Source: Tetrahymena thermophila SB210 (lineage: Eukaryota > Ciliophora > Oligohymenophorea > Hymenostomatida > Tetrahymenidae). From it: a stretch of 64,000 bases of DNA. The translations under genes were made by a program, and so were the position numbers. Positions 23,505-38,600 of the stretch are shown piece by piece (the first letter of the stretch is position 1; the number at the start of each line of letters is the position of its first letter). Below the pieces are notes generated by a model that saw only the letters and a program-made list of their open reading frames with translations, did no database searches and was not told the origin of the DNA. The stretch lies in assembly GCF_000189635.1 (NCBI RefSeq), contig NW_002476457.1:186001-250000 (forward strand). The letters run 5' to 3'.

Positions 23505-26500
23505 ATGCTTCAAATAATTAAAATTTTTTTTACTATTATCTATATATGTAACTCTTAAAATACTTAATAAATTATTAATGAAGTTTATTCCCCTTTAATG
23601 TTAAATTAGCTAAGCTCAACTGACTCATTATGGAATCCTCTTGTAGTAAAAGTAGCAACATAGATAGATTTAATATTTGTTTCATTAGGATTCAGAGGAA
23701 TCGCAATAATCAATGAAAAAGGAGATTAGATACTACATACCTAGGAATTTGGTAATAATTACGTGTAGTATTTTGAATCTACTTCAGATGGGCAATACCT
23801 TTTCATTGCAGTTTCATAAAATCTATTGGTTTATCATTTAGATTTTAAAACAAATAATTCCTCTAATTTTGAAATGTAGAACTTTGCTTTATTCTAAAAC
23901 ATAACATTTTAGAAAAATATTTTATCAACTAGTTATAAATAGCAAAAAGAATTATTAATAATAGCAGTAAAAGGTGGTGATATATTTATTTATGATACTT
24001 CTATTAAGAATATGTTATCTCTAATTTCAACTTTTAATACAGGTTCTGTTATGATAAATTATTTGTTTCTTTCATAGGATGGTAAATGGCTTTATATAGC
24101 AAGCGATGTGAAAGGTCTGTATATGCTTAATTTATAAGAATAATTTGTGACAAATTAAAATGGAAGAAAAATAAACATTTTAAATGCTGCCCAAGGAAGT
24201 ATTGGATTGAGTACATATTAAGCTATTGCTACAAGAGACAATACTTTTATTTATGCTATTGATTTCTGGTACGGGTTTTTTTACTCAAATTGTTCTCAAG
24301 TAGTTAGCAGTAATTCAACTCAATATCCAATATAACTATCTTTCACTGAGTTTTGGCCCTTTTAAGGCATATAGCCTTCATGTCAAAATATCATTATGAA
24401 TAGGGATGAGACTTTTATTTTCTTAGGAGTTAGATCTTATGGAATTCTCATTTTGGACATCAGATAGAGATATCAAATTCAAGTTTTTGAATTAATAAAG
24501 TTAGATGATCTCTTCATTTCAATACAATTCTCAAAAACAGAAAATTATTTATATTTTAGTAGCTCAGATAGTATTTTTACATACACTTAAGTTGAACCAA
24601 ATTTAAATTAGGATTTACCAAATTTTTTTAACACCCATTAAATTAAGTATCAAGATTTTCTTGATTTGACCTATAAGTGGAGATGCTACATAGATCCTGA
24701 CGATCAATACCTCATCGGGGGATTTGATGTAAGAGGTTTATATGTATTTCCTTTTAACTAAGACCCCTATAATATGGATGTTAATAATTTCAAAAATTAT
24801 GATATTCCAGTAAATGCTATTTATTTCGAAAAATCAAACAAATACTTAGTTTTGCCTAGATACTTTTCAGAATAAGGTATTGGAATATTTTAATACAATC
24901 CATTAAATGCAAATCCTGATGAATAAAATATTTCTCTTTTAAATTTGAAACTTTTAAAAGACTACAAAATCGAAGATACCTAAGTCTCAGAAATGATTGT
25001 TTTTAGTGCTGATACAAAATTTGCTGTGCAAACTTACATGATTGGTTTGATTATTTATGACTCAGCAAATATATTTAACTTAACCATGCTATCTAGATGG
25101 TATAATAAGGAATTTATGAAAGGAGATAATCAAGGAGCTTGCTTCACGAGAGATAATAATTGGATATATAGCGCAATAAGATTGTTTGGAGTGTATCTTT
25201 TAAATGTTCATGATAAGGCAAATCCTATTCTAACTGATTACATCATAACTCATGGCGGTGAAAATGTTATAATGTCTTAAATATTTGATACATATTTATA
25301 CTTATTGGATGGTTTTAAAGGATTTGGAATTATCGATTCAAGTTATGCACCTTAATTGCGAATAATTTCAAGAATTCAACTACCAGGATATACTGTAGAT
25401 GCATGGCTTATAAATGAAGAATAATATATTTTAATAACATCTATGGGAAAAGGTTTTTTAACTTTGATAGACATAAGAAATAAAAATTTCCCACAAATTG
25501 TTAACAGTATTTCTTATGAAAATCAATACGCTTTTGCATTATGCACACCAAAAACAAGTGAATATATATTTATAACTACTTCTACTGGAATTATTGTACT
25601 TCCAACCCGTAGCTAAATTTAAATTCATACTCATGTAAGTTTAGTTCAGTAAAATAAAATTACAGGATAATAAATCCTAAGCAAACTCTAAAAGCAAGCT
25701 TTACCATTTGGTTAAGAGAATTCCAGCATAAATTTAGAATTTGTCTTTACAGTTGGCTAATAAATTCAGTTTAATTTTGCTATCCTCTATCTTATTGACC
25801 AAAATATGTAAATTAATAATATTTACTATTATAAAAAAGGAGAAAATCTACCTATCCCTTCTTTTTTCTCCTTTAATAAATTTTCGCAATCCTTGCAATT
25901 TTTTGTAGATAAAAGTTTAGTTTAAGAAAATATAAATTATCCAAACCTAAATATTATTCTTCTTTAAACAGTAATTCCTCTGAATACTTAATCATTCATT
26001 TAATTTTCAAACTAAACTGATGTTAGTGTGATAAATATCACTTAATCATAAATGATTTACTAATACCTCTAAGAATAAAATATTTTAGACCTTAATGGAA
26101 TTATTAATAACCAATTTGACTTTACTTAACCTTTCCAGCTAGATTTATAATTTTAGAGCAAGTTGATTGATCCATCAACTATATAAGAAGATAATTATAC
26201 AATAGTCATCCAATAAATAACTTGGATAATTAAACTAACATTAATGAGATCTTTTTACATTAATCCAATCAAATTTTATGTTCAAACTTCTCTTTCATTT
26301 GATAACTAAAATATAAATTAATTTATAACGTCTAATACTCAAAACACAATCTCCCTAACCCTATCTGTAAATAGTTCTGATGGTAAATTAATTTTTAATA
26401 CCAATCCGAGTGTTGTATTTTAACTTTCTGATTTATAAGATTAATTAATAATCTAAGGAAGCTTAGAAAATGTAAATAAAGTGTTATATAATAAGATAAT

Positions 26501-28796
26501 ATTTGCTAATTAAACTTAAATTACTTCAAAAAGCTCTCCAAAAGTAACTCTGACAATTTAAGATGATATAAATTATCCTCTCATAAAATAATTTAATATT
26601 TATGAGAGTTAATTTATTATTCTAAAAAAGTAATTATAAGTCAACAGTGAGAACAATCTTCAAATATAAATTAACAAGTAATTTCCAGGAGGTGTTATTT
26701 ATATTGAATCTGAGATAGCCTTCTCTTTCTCAAAAGATTCTTTTATTGTCTCAGATACTTAGGATTTAACTTACTAATATTTTTATCTTTAATCACCAAA
26801 TAATTATAATTTGATACCTCCAAATTTTTGGTTGTAGGAATCTGGTAATAGCGATATGTCATTTAAAGGCTCAACTACTTCTAGCATGTTTTAAAAATCT
26901 TATAGTTTCAAAATTATTGCCTCAGATGGATATACCTATGCTGAAGACCTATTTGTTTTGGAAGTCAGTGGGATTCCTCTAATTTACTTGCTGAATCTAC
27001 TACTCAAAATAATTGGCCCTATTGTTTTTTTAATCGGTCTAATTTAGTAAAGAAGTGTATTCTTAAATTCAATTTTCAGGAAAAGAGTAACTTTTCCTGA
27101 AGAGGTGGCTGTTTGTAATGAATTTTATATGAAGCAAATCATAATTCAAGGAAATAATTAAAAATACTCATAAATTATTCTGATTTAGCTATTCAATAAA
27201 GTATTTTAAGAGAAAAAATTAGAGAGGCTATAAAACTCGCAATAAAGAAACTCATTTACTTTAAATTATTTTTATTAAAAAATTTAAAACAAATAAAATA
27301 AATTAGATTATCAAAATAAACAATTTTAAGTTCTTATTACAAGAAATATTAATCTAAAGTAAACGAAATTATTGAAATAAATTTAGGATTTAAAGTAACT
27401 GAAGCCTCATGACTAGCCCTTTCTAATTGAAAAAAAGTATATGGACAGTAAAGGAAATATAATGATGTCTCTCGTCATAAAAGATATTCTAAATTATGAC
27501 ATTAAAATAAAATAATTAGACAAACAAAATTTTGAAAATGATATTTAGAATATAGATTCTAAAATTTATAGAGCATTAAGGGCTTAGATTTCTAGATATT
27601 TTTTAAACTTAGATTATAGATCATTCATAGTTTATAGCTACATAAAATATTTTTGCAGTAAGGAAATTCAAAATTGTCAAAATGACTGGTTTAAAGCTAT
27701 AGTAAAAATAGACTACTAATTAGATAATATACTTAAATAAAGCTATTAATCCTAGAGGTAATCAAAAGTATTTCCAAAGCTAGAGTTAAAATATAAAGTA
27801 TTATTAGAAATACTATAATCCTTGAAATTATTCCCATAGTAATTAAATATAATTCCTGATTCTTTTGAGTAACTTATAGAGCTTTGCATAGAACATCAAG
27901 CAAAAATCAATTTATACTTAATTAGAGAAGTCATATTTGCTGATACTTATGGATTTTGTGGAGAAAAAACTTCTAAGTTAAAAGTAGCTTTTGGTTAATC
28001 ATTGCATATTGATTCACAAAAAATTAAATAAATTATTGCGTGTAAAAAAAGGAAGATAAATAAATGGTTTAGACCTATTTACAAGCTTTTAAATTTAGAG
28101 TATACTTAGTATGGAATATCTAAAAATATGAGATTGCCTACTTGGCTTTATTTAGATTAAAAAAATGGAGTGATTATTTTGCATGGAATACCTGTATAAG
28201 ATGATATTGAAGAAATACTCATAAGAATTTTAGATAACACAGGATATGTAATCTAATAATACATGCTAAAAATAGTAAAAAATTTAAATATAAATTAATA
28301 AAGCAATGATATTGATTAAATTTACTAAGTAGCTGATGAGACGAACTATTAAAATCACAGCAATTAGTCATTTAAATAATATAATTAAGAAATAAATATA
28401 TTGTAAACAAATAACTTAAATAAAACTCTATCAATTGTTAAGAGATATTCGGAGGTAAAACCAATATAAATTAAAAATGAATTTTCTCAAATTTGCCTAT
28501 CTACATAACTATCCCCTTGTAAAATGAGTGATTATAATTTTAGAGTTAAAAAAAATTCAAAAAATGCTGACAACTAAAATATAGAGTTAATTTCTTTAAA
28601 TGAAGATCAAAACACTAATAACAGTTTTTTCAATAATAATAAAAATAATAAATATGACCTCACCTTCAGCTAATAGCTTTAATTTTCAAAATTTCTTTAA
28701 AATAGGAATGACTTAGAAAAAGAATTAACTCATTCTTAAGAATACAAATATTAAATTCAAGAGAAAAATTAAAGTTTAGATGAAATTATAGAATGA
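23505..28796 (+). CDS. B2: LVIVD/cadherin-like single-pass membrane protein
   Basis: Single frame of 1,763 residues, ATG 23505 to TGA 28794-28796. It has the B-type signal peptide (MLQIIKIFFTIIYICNSQ), the LVIVD/propeller-like ectodomain, a CADG-like domain, a hydrophobic segment near residue 1160, and a tail with the second CADG-like motif and an Asn/Ser-rich end. It is closest to B1: bases 26782-27657, covering the CADG domain, membrane segment and start of the tail, are identical to 12972-13847, whereas the 5' half differs every few tens of bases. Small length changes in the C-terminal Asn run separate it from B1 and B3. Function unknown. Confidence 0.88.
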
Positions 28797-29561
28797 ATGA
28801 ATCAAAATCCTTTAGTATAAAATTGAAATACTCTTGACTTGTCCTCTGAAATAGTAACATGGAGTTATAAAACTAAAATATTATTTTTAGTCAGATTTGT
28901 TTAAAATAAATATATTTTTTTAAAAGTTATTTTAATTTGTTGAAATTTGTATTCTCATGAATAAGTTAATAAAAATAATTTTTTTTTTTTTACAGTATGT
29001 TTACTTATTATTCGTGTATGTAGCCTTGAAAAAGGCAGTACCATAAGGTACAATATATATTTTTTTTAACTTTGAATTAAAATATATTAAATCTATTATC
29101 AGAAGTTACAATCAATCTCTTGAGGTACTTAAAAATACTTACATATTTAATATGAGCAAATATAAAAGAACTTAATTTAAAATTAAATGTTTTTATATAT
29201 TCTATTATCAATAAATTTACATTCAAATTAAATTTTCAGAGTGATAATTCATTTGAATATAACTAATAATTGCTTAAATGGTTATAAAGAGGTATTAAGT
29301 ATATTATTAAATATAAATTTAGCGAACAAAATTTATTTAGTACTTTTGATACTAAAATTTTATTAACTTTCATTATATTTTTTTTTCTTTTTAACTACTT
29401 AAAACTAAATAAATTAAATAACACAAGAAAAAAGTTCTATTTTTAGATTAATCTAGCTAAATTATTATTTACAAATTAATTAGCTATTTAAATAATTATT
29501 AAAATAACTTTAAATAACATTCAAGAAAGAAATAAGGAAAAGGTGGACAATTTTCAATTTT
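28797..29561. other. Spacer B2-B3
   Basis: AT-rich spacer. Unlike the other gene ends it lacks the duplicated spacer block: the B2 3' flank stops near 28990 and the B 5' flank starts near 29060. At the join are two small perfect hairpins, GCCTTGAAAAAGGC (29023-29036) and GTACCATAAGGTAC (29038-29051), in sequence not seen elsewhere in the window. Confidence 0.6.
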
Positions 29562-32500
29562 ATGCTTTAAATAATTTAATTTTTTTTAACTATTATCTCT
29601 TTATGTAACTCTTAAAATACATAATAAATTGATGCAGTTTATTCCCCTTTGATGTTAAATTAGCTAAGCTCAACTGACTCTCTATGGAATCCTCTTATAG
29701 TAAAAGTTGCAACAGATATAGATTTAGTATTTGTTTCATTAGGATTTAGAGGAATCGCTATAATCAATGAAAAAGGAGATTAAATAGTGCATACTTAGGA
29801 CCTTGGTAATAATTATGTGTCATCCTTTGAATCTACTTCAGATGGCCAATACCTTTTCATTGTCGCTTCATAAAATTTATTGGTTTATCATTTAGATTTT
29901 AAAACAAATAATTCCTCTAATTTAGAAATGTAGAACTTTGATTTATTATAAAATGTAACATTTTAGAAAAATATTTTAGTTACTAATTATAACTAGCAAA
30001 AAGAATTACTAATAATAGCAGTAAAAGGAGGGGATATATTTATTTACGATACTTCTGTAAAGAATATGCTATCTCTAATTTCTACTTTTAATACAGATTC
30101 TGTAATGATTAATAATATGTTTCTTTCATAGGATGGATAATGGCTTTATGTAGCAAGCGATGTGAAAGGTCTATATATGCTTAATTTATAAGAATAATTT
30201 GCAGCAAATTAATATGGAAGAAAAATAAACATTTAAATGGCTGCCTTAGGAACGGTAGGATTGAGTGCATATTAGGGTATTGCTACAAGAGACAATATTT
30301 TTATTTATGCTATTGATTTCTGGTATGGATTTTTTTACTCAAACTCTTCTTATGTAGTTAACAGTAATTCAACTCAATACCCAATATAACTATCTTTCAC
30401 TGGGTTTTGGCCCTTTTAAAACATGTAGACTGAATGTCAAGTGATGATTATGAATAGGGATGAGACCTTTATTTTCTTAGGTATTAGATCCTAAGGAATT
30501 GCAATTTTCGACATTAGATAAAGAAACAATATTCAAGTTGTAGAATTAATAAAGTCAGACACTCTTTTTATTTCAATACAGCTCTCAAAAACAGAAAACT
30601 ATTTATATTTTAGTAGCTCAAATAGTATTTTTACATACACTTAAGATGAACCAAATTTAAATTAGGATTTACCAAATTTATTTAACACCCATTAAATTAA
30701 GTATCAAGATTTTCTCGATATGGTCTATAAGTGGAGATGCTACATAGATCCTGACGATCAATATCTCATCGGGGGATTTGATGTAAGAGGTATATATGTA
30801 TTTACTTTTAACTAAGACCCCTATAGTCTGGACGTTAATAATTTCAAAAATTATGATATTCCAGTAGATGCTATGTATTTCGAAAAATCAAACAAATACT
30901 TAGTTGTACCTAGATACTTTTCAGAATAAGGTATTGGAATATTTTAATACAATCCATTAAGTACAAATCCTGATGAATAAAATATTTCTCTTTAAAATAT
31001 GAAACTTTTAAAAGACTACAAAATCGAAGATTACTAAGTCTCAGAAATGATTGTTTTTAGTGCTGATACAAAATTTGCTGTGCAAACATATATGATTGGT
31101 TTGATTATTTATGACTCAGCAAATATCTTTAACTTAACTATGATATCTAGATGGTATAATAAGGATTTTATGAAAGGAGAGAATCAAGGAGCTTGCTTCA
31201 CAAGAGACAATAATTGGATATATAGCACTATAAGACTGTTTGGAGTATATCTTTTAAATGTTCATGATAAGGCAAATCCTATTCTAACTGATTATATCAT
31301 AACTCATGGAGGTGAAAATGTTATAATGTCTTAAATATTTGATTCATATTTATACTTATTGGATGGTTCTTAAGGATTTGGAATTATCGATTCAAGTTAT
31401 GCACCTTAGTTACGAATAATTTCAAGAATTCAACTACCAGGATATAGTATAGATGCCTTGCTTATAAATGAAGAACAATATATTTTAATAACATCTATGG
31501 GAAAAGGATTTTTAACTTTGATAGACATAAGAAATAAAAATTTCCCACAAATTGTTAACAGTATTTCTTATGAAAATCAATACAGTTATGCATTATGCTC
31601 ACCAAAACTCAGTTAATATTTATTTATAACTACTTCTGCTGGAATTATTGTACTTCCAACCCATAGCTAAATTTAAATTCATACCCATGTAAGTTTAGTT
31701 CAGTAAAATAAAATTACAGGATAATAAATCCTAAGCAAACTCTAAAAGCAAGCTTTATCATTTGATTAAGATAACATTAGCAAAAATTTAGAATTCGTCT
31801 TTACAGTTGGCTAACAAATTCAGTTTAATTTTGCTATACTCTATCTTATTGACTAAAATATCTAAATTAATAATATTAACTATTATTAACAAGGATAAAA
31901 TCTACCTATCCCTTCATTTTTTTCCTTTAATAAATTTTTGCAATCCTTACAATTTTTTGTAGATAAAAGTTTAGTTTATGACAATATAAATTAACCAAAC
32001 CTAAATATTATTCTTCTTTAAACAGTAATTCCTCTGAATACTTAATCATTTATTTAATTTTCAAACTAAACTGATGTTAGTGTGATAAATATCACTTAAT
32101 CATAAATGATTTACGAATACCTCTAATAATATAATATTATAGACACTAATGGAATTATTAATAATTAATTTGACTTTACTTAACCCTTCCATCTTGATTT
32201 ATAATTTTAGAACTAGTTGATTGACCCATCAACTATATAAGAAGATAATTATACAGTTGTCATCGAATAAATAACTTGGATAATTAAACTAACATTAATG
32301 AGATCTTTTTACATAAATCCAATCAAATTTTATGTTCAAACTTCTCTGTCCTTTGACAACTAAAATATAAATTAATTTATAACATCTAATACTCAAAACA
32401 CAATTTCTCTAACTCTATCTGTAAATAGTACTGATGGTAAATTAATTTTTAAAACCAATCCCAGTGTTGTATTTTAACTTTCTGATTTATAAGATTAATT

Positions 32501-34844
32501 AATAATCTAAGGAAGCTTAGAAAATGTAAATAAAGTGCTTTATAATTAAATAATTTTTGCAAATAAAACTTAAATCACTTCAAAAAGCTCTCCAAAATTA
32601 ACTCTGACTATTTAAGATGATATAAATTATCCTCTCATAAAATAATTTAATATTTACAAGAGCTAATTTATTATTCTAAAAAAGTAGCTATAAGTCAACA
32701 GTGAGAACAATCTTTAAATATAAATTAACAAGAACTTTCCAGGAGGTATTATTGATATTGAATCTGATATAGCCTTCTCTTTCTCAAAAGATTCTTTTAT
32801 TGTCTCTGATACTTAGGTTTTAACTTACTAATATTTTTATCTTTAATCACCAAATAATTATAATTTGATGCCTCCAAATTTTTGGTTGTAGGAATCTGGT
32901 AATAGCGATATGTCATTTAAAGGCTCAACTACTTCTAAAATGTTTTAAAAATCTTATGCTTTCAAAATTATTGCCTCAGATGGATATACTTCTGCTGAAG
33001 ACGTATTTGTTTTGGAAGTAAGTGGGATTCCTCTAATTTACTTGCTGAATCTACTACTCAAAATAATTGGCCCTATTATTTTTTTACTCAGTCTAATTTA
33101 ATAAAGAAGTGTATTCTTAAATGCAATTTTCAGGAAAAGAGTAACTTTTTCTTAAGAGGTGGCTGTTAGTAATGAATTTTATATTAAGTAAATCATAATT
33201 TTAGGAAATATTTAAAAATATTCATAAATTATTATATTAAAGCTATTCAATAAAATATTAAAAGAGAAAAAATTAGAGATAGTATAAAAATCGCTATAAA
33301 CAAACTCATATTCTTTAAATATAAGTTAATAAAAATCTTAAACCAAATAAAATTACATAAATGATAAACAATTTTAAGTTCTTATTACAAGAAATATTAA
33401 TCTGAAGTAAACGAAATTATTGAAATAAATTTAGGATTTAAAGTAACTGAAGCCTCATGACTAGCCCTTTCTTATAGAATAAAAGTACATGGACAGTAAA
33501 GGAAATATAATTATGTCTCACGTCATAAAAGATTTACTAAATTATGATATTAAAATAAAATAATTAGACAAACACAATTTTAAAAATGATATTTAGAATA
33601 TAGATTCTAAAATTTATAGAGCATTAAGGGCTTAGATTTCTAGATATTTTTTAAACTTAGATTATAGATCATTCATAGTTTATAGCTACATAAAATATTT
33701 TTGCAGTAAGGAAATTCAAAATTGTCAAAATGACTGGTTTAAAGCTCTTATAAAAATCGATTACTAATAATGTGATGTACTTAAATTAAGCTAGTAATGT
33801 TAGAAGTAACAAAAAGTATTTCCAAAGCTGGAGCTAAAATATGATGTGCTATTGTAAATACTATAATTCTTGAAATTATTTCCTTAGTAGTTAAATATAG
33901 TTCCTAACTCTTTTGAGTAATTTATTGAGCTTTGCATAGAGCATTAATCAAATATCAATTTATACTTAATTAGAGAAGTCATATTTGCTGATACTTATGG
34001 ATTTTGTGGAGAAAAAACTTCTAAGTTAAAAGTAGCTTTTGGTTAATCATTGCATATAGATTCATAAAACATTAAATAAATTATTGCATGCAAAAAGAGG
34101 AAGATAAGCAAATGGTTTAGACCTTTTTACAAGCTTTTAAATTTAGAGTATACTTAATATGGAATTTCTAAAAATATGAGATTGCCTACTTGGCTTTATT
34201 TAGATTAAAAAAATGGAGTGATTATTTTGCATGGAATACCTGTATAAGATGATATTGAAGAAATACTCATTAGAGTTTTAGATAATACAGGATATGTAAT
34301 CTAATAATACATATTAAAAATAGTAAAAAATGTAAATATAAATTAATAAAGCAATGATATTGATTAAATTTACTAAGTAGCTGATGAGATAGAGTATTAA
34401 AACGACAGTAATTAATCATTTAAATATAATAATTAGGAAATAAAAATATTGTATACAAATGACGTTAATAAAACTCCATCAATGTTTAAGAGATATTCTG
34501 AGGTAAAACCAAGATAAGTTAAAAAGTAATTTTCTCAAAGTACCCAATCTCCATCACTATCTCCTTGCAAAATGAGTGACTATAATTTTAAAATAAAAAA
34601 AAATTCGAAAAACACTGATAGTTAAAATATATAGTTAATTTCTTTGAGTGAAGATCATAACACCATGAACAGTTTTTTTAATAATAATAGCAATAACAAA
34701 TATGAGCTCACCCTCAGCTAATAGATTCTCACTCCAAAATGTCTCTAAAATACGAATGATTTAGAAAAAGTATTAACAAATTTTTCAGTCAATAAACATT
34801 CAATTGATGAGATAAATTAAAATTTAGATGAGATTATAGAATGA
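29562..34844 (+). CDS. B3: LVIVD/cadherin-like single-pass membrane protein
   Basis: Single frame of 1,760 residues, ATG 29562 to TGA 34842-34844. Signal peptide MLQIIQFFLTIISLCNSQ, then the B-type ectodomain (for example FGVYLLNVHDKANPILTDY), CADG-like domain, hydrophobic segment (IPLIYLLNLLLKIIGPIIFL) and tail with the conserved block around YMDSKGNIIMSH and the second CADG-like motif. It is more diverged from B1 and B2 in the tail than they are from each other and has no long identical tract that I noticed. Last gene of the array; the next gene is the kinase on the other strand. Function unknown. Confidence 0.88.
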
Positions 34845-35694
34845 ATCAAAATCCCTTAGTGTATATTTGAAAATCTCTGGAATTTTCCTAATCTGGTATA
34901 ATAAAATTAAGATAATAAATATATATATTTTTTTAATTATTTTAATTTTTAAAATTTTTTATTTTATGAGCAATTTAATAAAAATAATTTCTATTATTTT
35001 ATGTGTTTATATTAGTTGGTTAATAAAATAACATTTTTATAAAAACTAATTCATTTTATTATTTAATTACAAATTTAGTCTTATTTTTAAAAAATTTGTT
35101 TATTGAATTTTTTTTAATTATCTATTAATTATTGGAATTGTTTAAGTAATTTATAATAATTTAATTTAAATTGAAAATTAAAAATGGTGAATGAAAGAAA
35201 GAAATAAGATGATATTTTATGATAAATTTATTTTACAATTATATTTTTATACAAATTTCCATAATTGAATATGAATTTATACAATTTAATAATTTTTAAT
35301 TTTATTTATTTTATAGTTTGAGTCAAATATTTTAATATGATTGATATATCAGTCCAAAAATGTATTAATAGATTAATATAATATAATAATTATTATTATA
35401 AGTTAAATATTTATTTTTATTGCTTTAGAGTTCTATTTTAGCTCATTAAAGCATAAGCTTATTTATTATATATAAAAATTGCATATGATAATCAATAATT
35501 ATTATAAAATTATTCAAAGCTAACTTTTAAAGTTTTGAATTATTAAATAAAAAATATTTAGTGATGTTAATTATTATTTAACCTATGTATTATTATTTAC
35601 TTATTTAAACAGCTTGAATTAGTTTTTAAGCATTTCAAATTAATTTTTAATGAGTTTTTATGATTAATTTATTATAAATAATTCAGAAAATAAC
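34845..35694. other. Convergent spacer B3-kinase
   Basis: AT-rich DNA between the B3 stop and the kinase stop. About 35100-35449 is a third, partial copy of the duplicated spacer block, again ending at GAGTTCTATTTTAGCTC. No kinase fragment follows it here. Nothing else seen. Confidence 0.6.
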
Positions 35695-38600
35695 TCAATC
35701 ATCTAGCTATCTTGAAGGATTTTGCATAACAACTCTACTTGAATTTATATTTGAGTTATTATTAGTGTTAGTTGTGTTACTATTTAAATATTACTATAGC
35801 TACGAATTACTACGGTCAGAATGAGTGTTGTATGTATTGTGAGTTGCTGCTGTAGAACCTGTTCTACTACCATTACTACTTTATCTTTTAGCTGATTAAG
35901 TTCCATCATAGTTGTAACCAGCAAATAAATCTATTTTTAGTTATTCGCGTATTTAATTAATTATAATGTTACAAAATAAATATTACTTTAAACAGAATTT
36001 CTTCTAAGTAGTAAACCATTTTATTAATTTAGATCTTCATTTGTATCTCTATCATCAAGTGAAATTTATTAGCGATAATCATAATTATCTTCTATAGACT
36101 TAATTAAAATATTAGAAAAAATTTAAAATAATTTTTATTATTTAGCTTAATTTTTTACTTAAGGTACAAAGGGTGATTCTAATTCTTTATTTTACAATTT
36201 TTACCATGGGAAATTTCTTAACCATGGATGATTTTTTACTTCTTCAGGACCATTTATACCAAGTCTGTTCATAGGCTTTCTTTGAATCATCTTTAAAAAA
36301 CAAATAAATAGATAAATAATTAGTCATCTTAAAATAAAAAATTTACTCTATTGATGAAATCAGCAGCCTCAATAGACCACCCATCAGGAATTTCATGTTT
36401 CTTTATTTGAACTTGCTTAGCAAGAATTTAATCTCTAATCTCTTTACGGCTTCTGCCAAGATATGGTCTCTTTAAAAAAAATAAAATATACTTATAAATA
36501 CAAGTGCAAAATAAACAATATAAGTTTTACTCTTCCCATCATGAATTCATATCCAATAACACCCACAGCAAAATAATCAACAGCTATGCCGTGATTTTAT
36601 CTGCACATTACTTCTGGTGCCATATATCCTGGAGTTCCTGAGGTATCTTAAGAATTTTCTGGTTTCCAAACACGGGCAATACCTAAATCTGTCACTCTTA
36701 AGTAACCCGAATCATCCATAACTAAATTCTCAGGCTTTATATCTCTGTGAATTATATTATTTAAATGAAGATATTCTAGGCACATCATGATGCAGGCAAT
36801 GAAAAACCCTAAATATTAAATGATAATTTAGTGTTAAATTATTGTTTATAATTGTAATTTAGTTTACTTGTCTATACTTCAGAAAATCTTCTATGTTTTC
36901 CTATGTGGAATCTTAAGTCTCCTCCTGTTAACAAATCCATGACTAGATATAAATTTTCTCTATCTTAGAAGGCAAAGTTCATGTTAACTAAAAATCTAAT
37001 TTAAAAAAAATAGATTATATTTTCGTAATTATTATGATTTTTAATAAATATTTAATAATTTTGATAAAATTTTTTCTAAAAATTAATTTTTCTTTTTAAA
37101 AATATTTTTTTACGGGTTTTTTAATTAGCTAAGCAATTATCTTTCACTCATAACAGAATTTACACTTCTTTTAGTTATAATCCTAAATTTATAAATTTTT
37201 AAAATTGATTAAATAAAAATTAACATTAATTTCAATAAAAATCAAAAAGATTTATGAAATATAAATATTTACTTTGATTTTGACATTTCTTTCATCGCGT
37301 AAACTTTCTTAGTTTTTTTACTATCAACTTTCCACACCTTTTTTATTTAAAATTAAAACAATTATATTAAGCTAAATCAATAACAAAATATTGATTTATA
37401 AAAAAATATACTTTGCCGAATCCTCCTTTACCAATTACATAGTGAAAATTAAACATATTTCTGCTCATCGTACCAAAGTAGTATGGATCTTTCATGTCAA
37501 CTAAAATATTTAAAATAGTTACATTTTATCAATATAAATTAATAGACTTACGTGAATTTTAAATTCTCATAGGGGAGGGTTCTTATCTTTCGTTTTAGCG
37601 CGATTCATTTCGGGATTCGACTCCTCTTGATGAGTTTTTAGAAACGCTTTTAGCAGGCATTTGATCATTTGTCTAGAAATTATTAAGGAATATGTGATTC
37701 ATAAATGGTGTCCCTTTATATTTCTCAAGTAGTTGTTGCTCTTATTACTTTAAAACAAAAAGATGAAATAAAATTTGAATGATTTATGATTTATATAATA
37801 AAAAAATTAATGGTAAATTTGATAATTTTATTTTTCCTTATCTTAAAATTGAGGAAATAAAGTTAAGGGATTTCAGAATGAAACCAATTTTTTTAATAAA
37901 AAAGATTCTTCTTATTTTCCATTTCAAAAGGTGTTAATTTATTATTTTTTCTTTATTTCCATCTATTTTTTGGTAGTTTTAAACCTATAAATAGATAAAA
38001 TTTCAAAAAAGTTTCCATTTTTTTAATTTTTTCTTATTTAACATTTATGTTTATTCACTTGCATGCATATAAGTTAAGTAATTTTTCTAGTAAATAATTA
38101 AGTATTTTTACTTTTAATTATATATTTTTTACTTGGCGATAGGATTGAGCAGGAGGTTAAGGTGGATATTATTGGTTAGATTTGCTTGTCGAACGGTCTC
38201 TATGTGATTCAGGTCTATGAGAGTCTATTCTATCCATAGATTTGTCATTCCTTGAATTATTTCTACTGTAAGAGTGGTGATGATTATTAGGCATTCCGCT
38301 TGCATTGTATCCACCAATAGAACCAGCTCCACCAGAAGAATTTCCATATGGAGCGCTGCTGCTACTATGAGGATGATAGTAAGATTACTATTACTACTAC
38401 TAGAGCTGTTGCTGCTATTACTATAAGTGAAGCTATAATTACTACTATTAATAAATTTACAATTATTGCTATTATTGCTATGAATAACCTTAAGTCTATC
38501 CTTATTATTATCCTCCTTAAATTTGCAGAGAAGTTGAAGGCTGGTACATAGAATTATTATACTCTCTACGAGATGATCTGCTAGCTAGATATTAAGAATG

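Noticed and set aside
38348..38551. Plus-strand open frame over the kinase Gln tract
   Set aside because: It is the antisense of Gln codon runs in kinase exon 1, which joins in phase to the catalytic exons.
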